A DNA stretch of 64,000 nt from UBA10649 sp963749905. GTDB taxonomy: Bacteria; Actinomycetota; Actinomycetes; S36-B12. The stretch's first letter is position 1; each line of letters opens with the position of its first letter. Shown here piece by piece: positions 39,236-47,149 of this stretch. The stretch is from contig CAVVOF010000002.1 of assembly GCA_963749905.1 (NCBI GenBank), positions 62,001 through 126,000 of the forward strand, written 5' to 3'. The position numbers were made by a program, and so were the translations under genes. The notes beneath the pieces are model-generated. The model saw nothing but the letters and a program-made list of their open reading frames with translations, ran no database searches and was not told the DNA's origin.

Positions 39236-39627
39236 TCGGCGGAGGGCTTCAGTTCGTACTTCGGGTTGAAGATCGTCGGATTCTCGGTGTTGCAGGTCAG
39301 CCGCCCGCACACCACCATCGTCCGCCCAGGCTCGATGCCCGGGATGCTGCGACGCCCGAGCCACACCACGGAGACCGACCCGGAACCGTCGTACAGGTCC
39401 ACCTCGAGGGCGGGGGCCGTCGCCTTGGGCTGCAGCGTCACGCTGCGGACCATCCCGCGAATCGTGACGGTGGCGCCCGGCGTGCACGCATCGATCGGGG
39501 TCAGGTCCGGATCCTGCGCATCGCGCACCTGCTCGCGCAACTCCTGCGCCTCGACCTCGGCCCGCGAGCGGGTCAGCCGGGTCCAGAGACCGCCCTGACG
39601 CTTGGAGTCCTCAGTGATCGACACCAT
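39232..39627 (-). CDS. OB-fold nucleic acid-binding domain protein
   Basis: A 131-residue protein with a helical N-terminus (LTRSRAEVEAQELREQV) and one OB-fold: PGATVTIRGMVRSVTLQP, LEVDLYDGSGSVSVVWLGRR, GIEPGRTMVVCGRLTC. It belongs to the small OB proteins found between DUF3710 and DUF3159 in actinobacteria; a single-stranded nucleic acid role is inferred from the fold only. It starts 6 bases after DUF3710. Confidence 0.82.
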   Translation of the reverse strand: MVSITEDSKRQGGLWTRLTRSRAEVEAQELREQVRDAQDPDLTPIDACTPGATVTIRGMVRSVTLQPKATAPALEVDLYDGSGSVSVVWLGRRSIPGIEPGRTMVVCGRLTCNTENPTIFNPKYELKPSAE

Positions 39628-39633
39628 GTCAGG

Positions 39634-40242
39634 TTATCTCGTCTCAGTGATCTCGGGTCCGCGCTCGAACGGGGACAACGGGGCCGGGCCGGAGTCGCCC
39701 TCCGGCGCCTGCTGCTGCGGCACGGCCAGCGGGATCGGCGCCCCCACCGGCATCGCCTCACCCCCGCGCACCACGACCAGCCGGCGGATCATCGCCTCGA
39801 GGGCTTCGGCATCCGGACCCGGTCGGGCCGCCGCACCGAGGAACACCGCACGAAGGAACCACCGCGGACCCTCGATCCCGCAGAACCGCGCGGGCTGCAG
39901 GTTGCCGCCGCCGTCCGCGGGCACCTGGGCACGCAACTCGGTCCCGAACGGACCCTCGGCATCCTCGACCAGCCCGCCGTTGGAGTTGATCGATGACTTG
40001 ATCTGTCCGCGCACGTCGTCCCACAGGCCCCCGCTGCGCGGCGCGGCGTACGGCTGCACCTGCACTGCGGCGCCCTTGCGGGTGAAGGAGAGCTGGGCCA
40101 CCTGGCCGCTCGCCTCGTCCACCTGCACCTGGACGTCGATCCCCTCGGTCGGGGTGACGCGCAGGGCCCCGAGATCGAGGCGCTCCACGCCGTCGCCCTC
40201 GACCTCCGTGACATCCCAGGGGCCGTTCGCTCGTGCATCCAC
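39634..40242 (-). CDS. DUF3710 domain protein
   Basis: A 202-residue protein of the actinobacterial DUF3710 family. Typical blocks: GPWDVTEV, RLDLGALRVTPTEGIDVQVQ, LQPYAAPRSGGLWDDVRGQI-like and EGPRWFLRAVFLGAAA. Function unknown. The start is GTG 40242: GGAGG sits 8 bases upstream and an in-frame stop lies 45 bases before it, so the long acidic N-terminus seen in some relatives is missing here. A direct repeat upstream (40272-40287) may control it. Confidence 0.85.
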   Translation of the reverse strand: MDARANGPWDVTEVEGDGVERLDLGALRVTPTEGIDVQVQVDEASGQVAQLSFTRKGAAVQVQPYAAPRSGGLWDDVRGQIKSSINSNGGLVEDAEGPFGTELRAQVPADGGGNLQPARFCGIEGPRWFLRAVFLGAAARPGPDAEALEAMIRRLVVVRGGEAMPVGAPIPLAVPQQQAPEGDSGPAPLSPFERGPEITETR

Positions 40243-40271
40243 AGGTTCATCCTCCGCACACGCCGGTCGGC

Positions 40272-40287
40272 GTTACCAGTCCGTTAC
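40272..40287. promoter_or_regulatory. GTnAC-N6-GTnAC direct repeat upstream of DUF3710
   Basis: GTTAC-CAGTCC-GTTAC on the plus strand (GTAAC-N6-GTAAC on the other), 30-45 bases before the DUF3710 start. This spacing matches boxes reported for OmpR-type response regulators such as AfsQ1, MtrA and GlnR in actinobacteria. A single site could be chance. Confidence 0.4.
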
Positions 40288-40309
40288 CGTACATGGCCGC
40301 CCGGCCGGC

Positions 40310-40753
40310 TCAGGACGCGTGGCCCCCGGTGGAGCCGAACCCGCCGCCACCCCGGTGCGAACCGGGCAGCTCACTCACCTCGACGAGCTCGGCTCGCTCC
40401 ACGCGCTGGACGACCAGCTGTGCGATGCGGTCGCCGCGCTCGAGGGTCACCGGCTCCTGCCGATCGTGGTTGACGAGGATGACGCCGATCTCGCCGCGGT
40501 AGCCGGCATCGACGACGCCGGGACCGTTGACCACCCCGATCCCCTTGCGCAGGGCCAGCCCGGACCGGGGGCACACCAGCGCGACGAATCCCGCCGGCAG
40601 GGCGATCGCGATGCCGGTCGGCACCAGGGCGCGCTCCCCCGGCGCCAGGGTGACGCGTTCGCGGGCACGCAGATCAAGGCCGGCGTCGCCCGGATGCTCG
40701 TACGCCGGGAGTGGCAGCCCCTCGTCGAGGCGGGTCACCAGCACCTGCGTCAC
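40310..40753 (-). CDS. dut: dUTP diphosphatase
   Basis: Hydrolyses dUTP to dUMP, keeping uracil out of DNA and feeding dTMP synthesis. The 147 residues contain the trimeric dUTPase motifs in order: PGDAGLDLRA, PRSGLALRKGIGVVNGPGVV with DAGYRGEI, RIAQLVVQRV, and the C-terminal GGGGFGSTG loop. GTG 40753 overlaps the thioesterase stop by four bases. Confidence 0.95.
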   Translation of the reverse strand: MTQVLVTRLDEGLPLPAYEHPGDAGLDLRARERVTLAPGERALVPTGIAIALPAGFVALVCPRSGLALRKGIGVVNGPGVVDAGYRGEIGVILVNHDRQEPVTLERGDRIAQLVVQRVERAELVEVSELPGSHRGGGGFGSTGGHAS

Positions 40754-41391
40754 GGGTTCACCTCCACCGTGTGCTCCTCGCCCTCGGGGCGCCACGCCGG
40801 GCCGCCGCTCGCGCGGTCGACGATCGCCTGACGCACGTGCTCGGCCGTGCCGTGGTCGACGAAGTGCTGGAGCGGCACCTGGATGAACAGCGCCGCCGCC
40901 GACACGGCGACCGGTCCGTCGTCGGCGTTGAGCCGGCCGACGGCGCGGGTGAAGACCTTGCGCCCCTTCACCCCGACGACCTCTGCCTCGACGTACAGCC
41001 GCGTGCCGACGGGAACCGGCCGGCGGAAGTCCGTCTCGAGGCGGGCCGTGACCGCAGGGCCGGCGAGCAGCCAGTTCAGGGAGCCGAGGATCTCGTCCAA
41101 CGCCGCGGACAGCAGCCCGCCGTGCGCCAGTCCGGGGGCGCCCTGATGGTGCTCGGTAGCGGTGAACACCCCGGACACCGTCAGGCCCTCGCCCGCAGTG
41201 ATCTGCATGTGCAGTCCGGTCGGATGCTCCACTCCGCAGCCGAAGCACCAGCGGTAGTGCGAGGGAATGTCCTGGCCCGGCGCAGGGGCGTTGACCGAGC
41301 GCATCGGCACCACGGCATCGGGAGGGGGCGCCGTCGGCAGCGCCTTGCGCGGGCGGTTCCCACCCACGGATGCGGAATCGTTGGCGGCCAC
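40750..41391 (-). CDS. PaaI-type hotdog thioesterase
   Basis: A hotdog-fold acyl-CoA thioesterase-like protein. The core has HYRWCFGCGVEHPTGLHMQ, the helix HGGLLSAALDEILG with the catalytic-type Asp/Glu, and RLETDFRRPVPVGTRLYVEA. It has an unusually long C-terminus. The start is uncertain; I prefer GTG 41391 (VAANDSASVGG), which leaves 70 bases to the divergent DUF3093 gene. Substrate unknown. Confidence 0.75.
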   Translation of the reverse strand: MAANDSASVGGNRPRKALPTAPPPDAVVPMRSVNAPAPGQDIPSHYRWCFGCGVEHPTGLHMQITAGEGLTVSGVFTATEHHQGAPGLAHGGLLSAALDEILGSLNWLLAGPAVTARLETDFRRPVPVGTRLYVEAEVVGVKGRKVFTRAVGRLNADDGPVAVSAAALFIQVPLQHFVDHGTAEHVRQAIVDRASGGPAWRPEGEEHTVEVNP

Positions 41392-41461
41392 GTGGGGGAC
41401 CCTACCGGGATCGCCGCGACCGCCTCGTCCCTCGACCATCCCGTCATGTCAGGCTTGCCCC

Positions 41462-41947
41462 GTGGACTCCCCCTTCGCGTACCGCGAGCGGCTCCTCCCG
41501 TTGTGGTGGGCGTGGCTGCTCCCGCTCGGGGTGGTCATGATGGTCGCGGTCGCGTACGGCGCCGCCCTCGGCGCGGCAGCAGGCTGGGCCGTCGGGCTCA
41601 TCGGCGGGGCAGTCGTGGTGGTCGTCATGCGGGTGACCTCCCTCGTCATCACGGTCACCGATTCGGAGCTCACCGTCGGCCCCGCGACCCTGCCGCTGGC
41701 CAGCGTCGACGTGGTCCAGCAGGTCGACGCCGCCGAGATCGCGCGGCTGCGCGGACCGGGCAGCGACGCCCGGCTATACACCGCGCTGAGGTCGTGGTCA
41801 GCGCGCGGCGCAGTCTTGGTGACCCTGCGCGACGAGGCTGACCCGCACCCGGCCTGGTTGTTCAGCAGCCGCAACCCCACTCGCGTCACCCAGGCCCTTG
41901 CTGCAACGATGGGGCGAACCGACGCCCCGGCACTGGAGGACGAATGA
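41462..41947 (+). CDS. DUF3093 membrane protein
   Basis: A 161-residue protein with two N-terminal membrane helices (LWWAWLLPLGVVMMVAVAYG and the next) and a soluble C-terminal domain with GPGSDARLYTALRSW and VLVTLRDEADPHPAWLFSSR. This matches DUF3093, conserved beside dut in actinobacteria; function unknown. GTG start; the stop overlaps the next ATG by four bases (ATGA). Confidence 0.83.
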   Translation: MDSPFAYRERLLPLWWAWLLPLGVVMMVAVAYGAALGAAAGWAVGLIGGAVVVVVMRVTSLVITVTDSELTVGPATLPLASVDVVQQVDAAEIARLRGPGSDARLYTALRSWSARGAVLVTLRDEADPHPAWLFSSRNPTRVTQALAATMGRTDAPALEDE

Positions 41948-42231
41948 GCGACAGCACGGACATCGAGCCCATGGTCGACGAGGAGATCGACGTCAACCCG
42001 ATGGTCCACCTGATCGCCCCCGTGGCCGCGATCCTCGGCACCATGGTCGTGCGCAAGGTCGTCGGCACCGCCTACACGCGCGCTACCGGACGCCCGGCAC
42101 CCGACGCCCGCGATCCGCGCACCCCGCTGCTGCGCGCCTTCATGTGGACCGCGGTCATCACCACGACCACGGCCATCGCGGAGATCGCGATCTACCGCGC
42201 GGTGCAGCGGATGGGCGAGAAGCAGGCCTGA
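41944..42231 (+). CDS. DUF4235 small membrane protein
   Basis: A 95-residue protein with two hydrophobic helices (LIAPVAAILGTMVVRKVV and AFMWTAVITTTTAIAEIAIY) and the DUF4235 feature VVGTAYTRATGRPAPD. Function unknown. It is coupled to DUF3093 by a four-base overlap. Confidence 0.78.
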   Translation: MSDSTDIEPMVDEEIDVNPMVHLIAPVAAILGTMVVRKVVGTAYTRATGRPAPDARDPRTPLLRAFMWTAVITTTTAIAEIAIYRAVQRMGEKQA

Positions 42232-42233
42232 CC

Positions 42234-42279
42234 CGCTACGCGCACTCGGGCTGATTGCTCGCGCGCTACGCGCACTCGG
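42234..42279. repeat. 16-bp direct repeat spanning the DUF4193 stop codon
   Basis: CGCTACGCGCACTCGG occurs at 42234-42249 and 42264-42279, 30 bp apart. The second copy includes the last codons and TAG of the minus-strand DUF4193 gene, so the end of that gene has been copied just beyond it, between two convergent genes. No hairpin is formed. Confidence 0.6.
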
Positions 42280-42562
42280 TACACACCGGCCCGTACTTGC
42301 CCTCGTGGTCCAGCTGGCTGCGGTGCTGCACCAGGAAGCATGAACTGCAGGTGAACTCGTCGGACTGGCGCGGGAGCACCCGCACCGTCAGGCTCTCGTC
42401 GGACAGGTCCGCACCCGGCAGCTCCAGGCTCTCCGCCAGGTCTGCCTCATCGACGTCCACCGCGGACGCCGCCTTGTCGGCGCGGCGCGCCTTCAGCTCC
42501 TCGAGGCTGTCCTCTGCGAGCTCCTCATCGGTCTTGCGAGGCGCGTCGTAGTCGGTTGCCAT
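42266..42562 (-). CDS. DUF4193 zinc-ribbon protein
   Basis: A 98-residue protein of the actinobacterial DUF4193 family. The N-terminus MATDYDAPRKTDEELAEDSL is diagnostic, followed by an acidic middle and two CxxC pairs (FTCSSCFLVQ and PVCTECA at the very end) that should bind zinc. Function unknown. ATG 42562 has AAGGGCGAG upstream. The 240 bases between this gene and the divergent carbonic anhydrase gene hold no gene I can support; only a weak CCGTC/GACGG hairpin is visible near 42580. Confidence 0.88.
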   Translation of the reverse strand: MATDYDAPRKTDEELAEDSLEELKARRADKAASAVDVDEADLAESLELPGADLSDESLTVRVLPRQSDEFTCSSCFLVQHRSQLDHEGKYGPVCTECA

Positions 42563-42803
42563 CTTCTCGCCCTTCGTTGCCGTCCGTCTGACGGCGTGGT
42601 TGCCTGCCGCTTCCCTGCTGGCCGTGCTGTCCCAGCGGTTCCTGCTGTTCCTGCCAGTCGTGCCACCCAACACCACGGGAGGCTTCATCATTCCCGCGCC
42701 ACGGGTGTGCGCGCAGATTGTGCCTCATGACACATCGCGCCTCGCGACGGGGTATCCGGTCGGACCCCATGACACCACCGCCCCGGCGTTAGAGGATGGC
42801 GAC

Positions 42804-43322
42804 ATGCCGCTCTACGCCCTGGGAGAACGCACACCCACGATCCACCCGTCCGCCTTCGTCCACCCCGATGCCGTGCTCATCGGCGACGTCACCATCGGGC
42901 CGGAGTCCAGCGTCTGGCCCACCGCCGTCCTACGCGGGGACCATGGCCGGATCGTCGTTGGCGCCCAGACGTCCGTGCAGGACGGCACCATCGTGCACTG
43001 CACCTCGAAGCACGACACCGTGATCGGCGACCGCTGCGTGATCGGGCACAACGTCCATCTCGAGGGCTGCACCGTCGAGGACGACTCGCTCGTCGGGTCC
43101 GGCTCGGTCGTGCTCCACCGGGCCGTCATCGGCCCGAACGCCCTGGTCGGCGCCGGTGCGGTCGTCGGCAACGACAAGGTGGTCCCGCCACGCGCTCGGG
43201 CGCTCGGCGTCCCGGCCGTCATCACTCCGGACGTCATCGAGGAGGGCGCGTTCGCCGATGCCGTGGCCGTCTACGTCCGCAACACCCACTGGTACAACGC
43301 CGAACTGCGCCGCATCGGCTGA
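42804..43322 (+). CDS. Gamma-class carbonic anhydrase-like protein (left-handed beta-helix)
   Basis: A 172-residue hexapeptide-repeat protein. Metal-ligand histidines occur in IVHCTSKHDTVIGDRCVIGH and NVHLEG, the pattern of gamma carbonic anhydrases such as Cam/YrdA. An active-site Glu common in archaeal Cam is not obvious, so activity should not be assumed; many relatives are acyltransferase-like or chaperone-like. ATG 42804 is chosen because the family start MPLYALGERTPTIHPSAFV is normal. Confidence 0.85.
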   Translation: MPLYALGERTPTIHPSAFVHPDAVLIGDVTIGPESSVWPTAVLRGDHGRIVVGAQTSVQDGTIVHCTSKHDTVIGDRCVIGHNVHLEGCTVEDDSLVGSGSVVLHRAVIGPNALVGAGAVVGNDKVVPPRARALGVPAVITPDVIEEGAFADAVAVYVRNTHWYNAELRRIG

Positions 43323-43345
43323 CCGAGCGGCCGACCGAGGACTCG

Positions 43346-44173
43346 CTAGGCGCCGTCGGCGTTGAGCGCGACGAGCGCAGCCTGCAGATCCCCTGCGATG
43401 CCCGGTGCCGAGGCCAGCACGAACTCCGAGAAGTCGGCGTCCCGCAGGCCCGTCACCACCATGCCGGACTCCGAGGCCACCAGGGCGCCGGCGGCCATGT
43501 CCCAGTCGTTCAGCCCCTTCTCGTAGTACGCGTCGACGCGCCCCTGGGCCAGCCAGCAGAAGTCCACGACCGCGGCGCCCATGCGTCGAACGTCGCGCAC
43601 CTGGGTGATGAGGCCGGTGACCACCTCGGACTGGGCCCGGCGCACCTCCGCCGCGTAGCCGAAGCCCGTCGTCACCAAGGCCTGGGAGAGGGCACTGCAC
43701 GAACTGCCCGAGAGCCGGCGGGCCTCGCCCTCGCGGACCAGCCAGGCTCCTTCGCCCCGCACGGCCAGGTAGCCCTCTCCGAACGCGGGGGTGGCCACCA
43801 CGCCGACCTCCACGACCCCGTCGATCTCGGCGGCGATGGAGACCCCCCACATCGGCAGCCCGAACAGGTAGTTCACCGTGCCGTCCAACGGATCGACGAC
43901 CCACCGCACGCCCGACGTCCCGGGCCGGGGGCCACCCTCCTCCCCCAGGAACCCGTCGTCCGGCCGATCGCCGAGGAGCGCCTCCACCAGCATCGCCTCA
44001 GCATCCCGGTCCATCCTCGACACGACGTCGGTCGGCGTGCTCTTGGTGTCGATCACCAGGCTCTCGGGACGCTCGTCGCGCAGGAAGGCGCCGGCCGCCG
44101 CGGCCGCCCGCCACGCCAGGGGGGCCAGGTCGTGCACGGCAAGCAGGTCGGCGAGGGTGCGGGTGTCCGTCAT
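43346..44173 (-). CDS. Inositol monophosphatase family protein
   Basis: A 275-residue Mg-dependent phosphatase. Metal site motifs: GEEGGPRPGT (Glu-Glu), WVVDPLDGTVNYLFGLP (Asp-x-Leu-Asp-Gly-Thr) and the late NDWDMAAGALVASESGMVVT (Trp-Asp). It may dephosphorylate inositol phosphate, histidinol phosphate or related compounds; the family is not specific enough to choose. It is convergent with the carbonic anhydrase gene. Confidence 0.9.
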   Translation of the reverse strand: MTDTRTLADLLAVHDLAPLAWRAAAAAGAFLRDERPESLVIDTKSTPTDVVSRMDRDAEAMLVEALLGDRPDDGFLGEEGGPRPGTSGVRWVVDPLDGTVNYLFGLPMWGVSIAAEIDGVVEVGVVATPAFGEGYLAVRGEGAWLVREGEARRLSGSSCSALSQALVTTGFGYAAEVRRAQSEVVTGLITQVRDVRRMGAAVVDFCWLAQGRVDAYYEKGLNDWDMAAGALVASESGMVVTGLRDADFSEFVLASAPGIAGDLQAALVALNADGA

Positions 44174-44223
44174 GCACCCATCCTCTCTCGCCCGCCGATC
44201 CGCGCGGCGATAGCGTCCCCTTC

Positions 44224-45510
44224 GTGCTGACCACCTACCGACGCGCCTACCAGCTGCCCGGGTCGTGGCGCTTCTCGGTGACCGGGCTGGTGGCCCGCCT
44301 GCCGATCGCGATGCTCGGACTGGGCATCGTGCTGCTCGTCAGCACGACGACCGGGTCCTACGCCCTCGCCGGTGCCCTGTCGGCCTGCTTCCAGGTGGCG
44401 GCGGCCTTCGGTGCCATCGCCACCTCCCGATGGGCGGATCGCATCGGGCAGGACCGCACCCTCCCGTGGCTCGCAGTCGTGCACGGTGCCGCCCTCGTGG
44501 GCTTCACTGTCTCCGTCGTCTCAGGCGTGCCCCTGATCGTCCAGGCGCTGCTCGCGGCCGTCGCGGGCGCAGCTCAACCGTCCATCGGGTCGATGGTGCG
44601 GGCCCGCTGGGCGCACGCGGCGCAGGACAGCGACCAGCTCCGCAGCGCGTTCGCGGTCGAGAGCATCATCGACGAGCTGATCTTCAGCATCGGCCCGCTG
44701 ATCACCGCCTACCTGGCGATCCAACTCTCGCTGCCCCTTCCCCTCTTCGTGGCGGCGGTGCTCGCGGTGGTCGGGGCGCTGCTGCTCAGCGCGCAGCGCT
44801 CGACCCAGCCACCACCCCATGCCCGCCCTGCGCACGGCACGAAGGAGCGGCGCGGCGGCGCGCTGGGGCAGCCCGGGATGCCCACGCTCTTCGTGGTCGC
44901 CCTCGGGGTCGGCGGGGTGTTCGGGACGTACGAGGTGTCCGTCGTGGCCTTCACCGCCCAGGCCGGACAGCCGGAGGCGGCCGGCTGGATCCTCGCCCTG
45001 TGGGCGTTCGGCTCCATGGTCGCCGGGCTGGTCTTCGGTGCCCGACGGGTCCGGATGGCCCTCCCCCGTCAGGTCCTGCTGCTGACCGCCATCCTCACCG
45101 TCGTGCTCATCCCGGCCCCCTTCGTGCACACCGTCCCGCTGCTGGCCCTGACCACGTTCATCGCGGGCGCCGGGGTCGCCCCCGCCCTGATCGCCACCTT
45201 CTCGCTGACCGAGCGGCTCGTGCCCGCCCGCCTGCTCACCGAAGGCCTGACGTGGAGCAACTCGGGACTCGCCCTCGGCTTCTCCGGCGGGGCCTGGCTG
45301 GGCGGCGCGGTCATCGACACGTACGGCACGACGGTCTCGTTCATCCTGCCGGCGGTCAGCGCCGCGGTCGGCGCCACGGTCAGCCTGCTGGGACAGGGCA
45401 CCCTCGCGCGTGCGGCACATCCGCCCGAGGCGATGCCCCTCGCCACCCCGCTGAACACCGACCCGGTACCGGGCCCGACGCCCGGCGGCATCCTCGACAC
45501 GCTCGAGTGA
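44224..45510 (+). CDS. MFS transporter
   Basis: A 428-residue major facilitator protein with about twelve helices. The loop 2-3 motif appears as SRWADRIGQDRTL, and helix 4-5 includes AQPSIGSMVRARWA followed by SIIDELIFSIGPLITAYLA, typical of actinobacterial sugar- or drug-efflux MFS proteins without a known substrate. GTG 44224 start, 50 bases from the divergent inositol phosphatase. Confidence 0.83.
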   Translation: MLTTYRRAYQLPGSWRFSVTGLVARLPIAMLGLGIVLLVSTTTGSYALAGALSACFQVAAAFGAIATSRWADRIGQDRTLPWLAVVHGAALVGFTVSVVSGVPLIVQALLAAVAGAAQPSIGSMVRARWAHAAQDSDQLRSAFAVESIIDELIFSIGPLITAYLAIQLSLPLPLFVAAVLAVVGALLLSAQRSTQPPPHARPAHGTKERRGGALGQPGMPTLFVVALGVGGVFGTYEVSVVAFTAQAGQPEAAGWILALWAFGSMVAGLVFGARRVRMALPRQVLLLTAILTVVLIPAPFVHTVPLLALTTFIAGAGVAPALIATFSLTERLVPARLLTEGLTWSNSGLALGFSGGAWLGGAVIDTYGTTVSFILPAVSAAVGATVSLLGQGTLARAAHPPEAMPLATPLNTDPVPGPTPGGILDTLE

Positions 45511-45610
45511 CGACGCGCGCAAACCGCCGGCAACGATCCACGCCGCACGCGGAGGCGCTAAGTTTCGGAGATGGGCGTAAGGTGCCCACGATCAGTGACC
45601 GACACGGCAG

Positions 45611-46456
45611 TTGGAGAAGGCCCTGCAGACGTTCAGCCCTCGGGAGGTTCAGGCTCGCGTGCGCGCCGGCGAGACGCCGGACGTGATCGCTGCCGAGCTT
45701 GGCTGGCCCCTGGACAAGGTGATGCGCTACGCCGAGCCCCTGCTCGCGGAGCGCTCCTTCATCGCCGAGCAAGCCCAGACCGTCGAGGTCCGGCGCTCCG
45801 GCGGCGGAGCCACGCTGCAGCAGTCCGCCTACGAAGCGATCGGCTCCGACTCCTCCTCGGGTGACATCGCCTGGGACGCCTACCGGCGCGAGGACGGCAA
45901 GTGGATCGTCACGGCCGCCTACACCGATGGTGACGGCTCGCACCTCGCCCGTTGGACGTACGACCACGGCGGCCGCAACCTGCACCCGCTCGACGACGAC
46001 GCACGGGCGCTGCTGGGGGCCCGCCCCGCGGCCCCGGACGCGGAAATCGACATCGCTGAAGCGCTGGACCTCGTCTCCGAGGTCCCGGTCGTCCGCGAGC
46101 CGGAGCCCCGACCTCGGCTGGTCGCCGTTCCCGATGCGCCGGAGGAAGCCGAGGAGGCACCCGAGGACGAGGGGCCCGCCCCCGCCGCGTCCGCCACCGA
46201 GGAGACCATCGCGCTGCCGCACCCGAGCCTGCTCGACCACGAGGAGGCGGATATCGCCCCCGCGGCCGCGCCGGCGAAGAAGCCCACACCCGCCAAGAAG
46301 GCCACGCCCGCGAAGAAGGCGGCACCGGCGAAGAAGGCCGCCGCCGCTCCCAAGCCAGCGCCCAAGCCAGCGCCCAAGCCCCGTGCCAAGAAGGGCCGGG
46401 CCAGCGTGCCGAGCTGGGACGAGATCCTGTTCGGGGCCACCAAGCAGGACGACTGA
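45611..46456 (+). CDS. sepH: Cell-division protein SepH (DUF3071), apparently N-terminally truncated
   Basis: SepH binds FtsZ and promotes its assembly in actinobacteria. From TTG 45611 the protein is 281 residues: the helix-turn-helix part of DUF3071 (LQTFSPREVQARVRAGETPD and WPLDKVMRYAEPLLAERSFI), the WDAYRREDGKWIV block, an acidic linker, a histone H1-like Lys/Ala/Pro tail (PAKK repeats, about residues 218-262) and the conserved end SVPSWDEILFG. The usual first 40-50 residues (a beta-rich start) are absent; an in-frame stop at 45596 blocks extension. Either an upstream deletion or indel errors removed them. Confidence 0.8.
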   Translation: MEKALQTFSPREVQARVRAGETPDVIAAELGWPLDKVMRYAEPLLAERSFIAEQAQTVEVRRSGGGATLQQSAYEAIGSDSSSGDIAWDAYRREDGKWIVTAAYTDGDGSHLARWTYDHGGRNLHPLDDDARALLGARPAAPDAEIDIAEALDLVSEVPVVREPEPRPRLVAVPDAPEEAEEAPEDEGPAPAASATEETIALPHPSLLDHEEADIAPAAAPAKKPTPAKKATPAKKAAPAKKAAAAPKPAPKPAPKPRAKKGRASVPSWDEILFGATKQDD

Positions 46457-46478
46457 CACCCTGCCGGCCACCGTCCGG

Positions 46479-47130
46479 CTAGGTGCCGAACGGCAGCGGA
46501 TCGGCCGACATGTGGCCTCGCTTCGCGCGTGCTGCTGTCATGCGCGTGCGGTAGTGGTGGCGGCACAGCACCTCGTAGGACACCGCTGACTCGTCCATGC
46601 CCGCCGTATCCCCCACCATCACCTGGCTGCCCTCGACCACCATGGCCCCATCGACGGTGCGGGCATTGTGGATCGCACGAGAACCGCACCAGCACAGCGC
46701 CTCGACCTGCAGCACCTGCACGCGATCGGACAGCTCGACCAGCCGCGCGGAGCCCGGGAACAGCCGCGTGCGGAAGTCGGTCATGATGCCGAAGGCGTAC
46801 ACGTCGATCCCGAGGTCGTCCACGATCATCGCCAGCTGCTCGACCTGGGCGGCCGTGTAGAACTGCGCCTCGTCGCAGATCAGGTAGTCGACGCGCTCAC
46901 CGGCGGAGAGCTGCTCGACGACGAAGGCCCGGATGTCGAGGGTCTCGGAGACCTCGACGGCGCTTGGCCTCGAGGCCGAGTCGGCTGGAGAGCACCGACT
47001 CCCCGGCCCGGTCCAGGCGGGTGAACACCACGCCGGCGCGGCCGCGCGAGCTGTGGTTGAAGTCGGTCTGCAGAGCCAGCGTGGACTTCCCGCAGTCCAT
47101 CGTCCCTGCGTAGAAGATCAGCTCCGCCAC
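46479..47130 (-). CDS. tdk: Thymidine kinase, interrupted by a frameshift
   Basis: Phosphorylates thymidine in salvage. The N-terminal part from 47130 has the P-loop GTMDCGKSTLALQTDFNH. The frame is lost after SSRLGLEAK at about 46962. The next frame continues AVEVSETLDIRAFVVEQL and, with the Mg/substrate part IVDDLGIDVYAFGIMTDF, runs to 46479. Zinc-site Cys are present in EALCWCGSRAIHNAR and VLCRHHY. One extra base explains the break. Convergent with sepH. Confidence 0.85.
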
Positions 47131-47149
47131 CCGGTCATCCTGTCAGACG

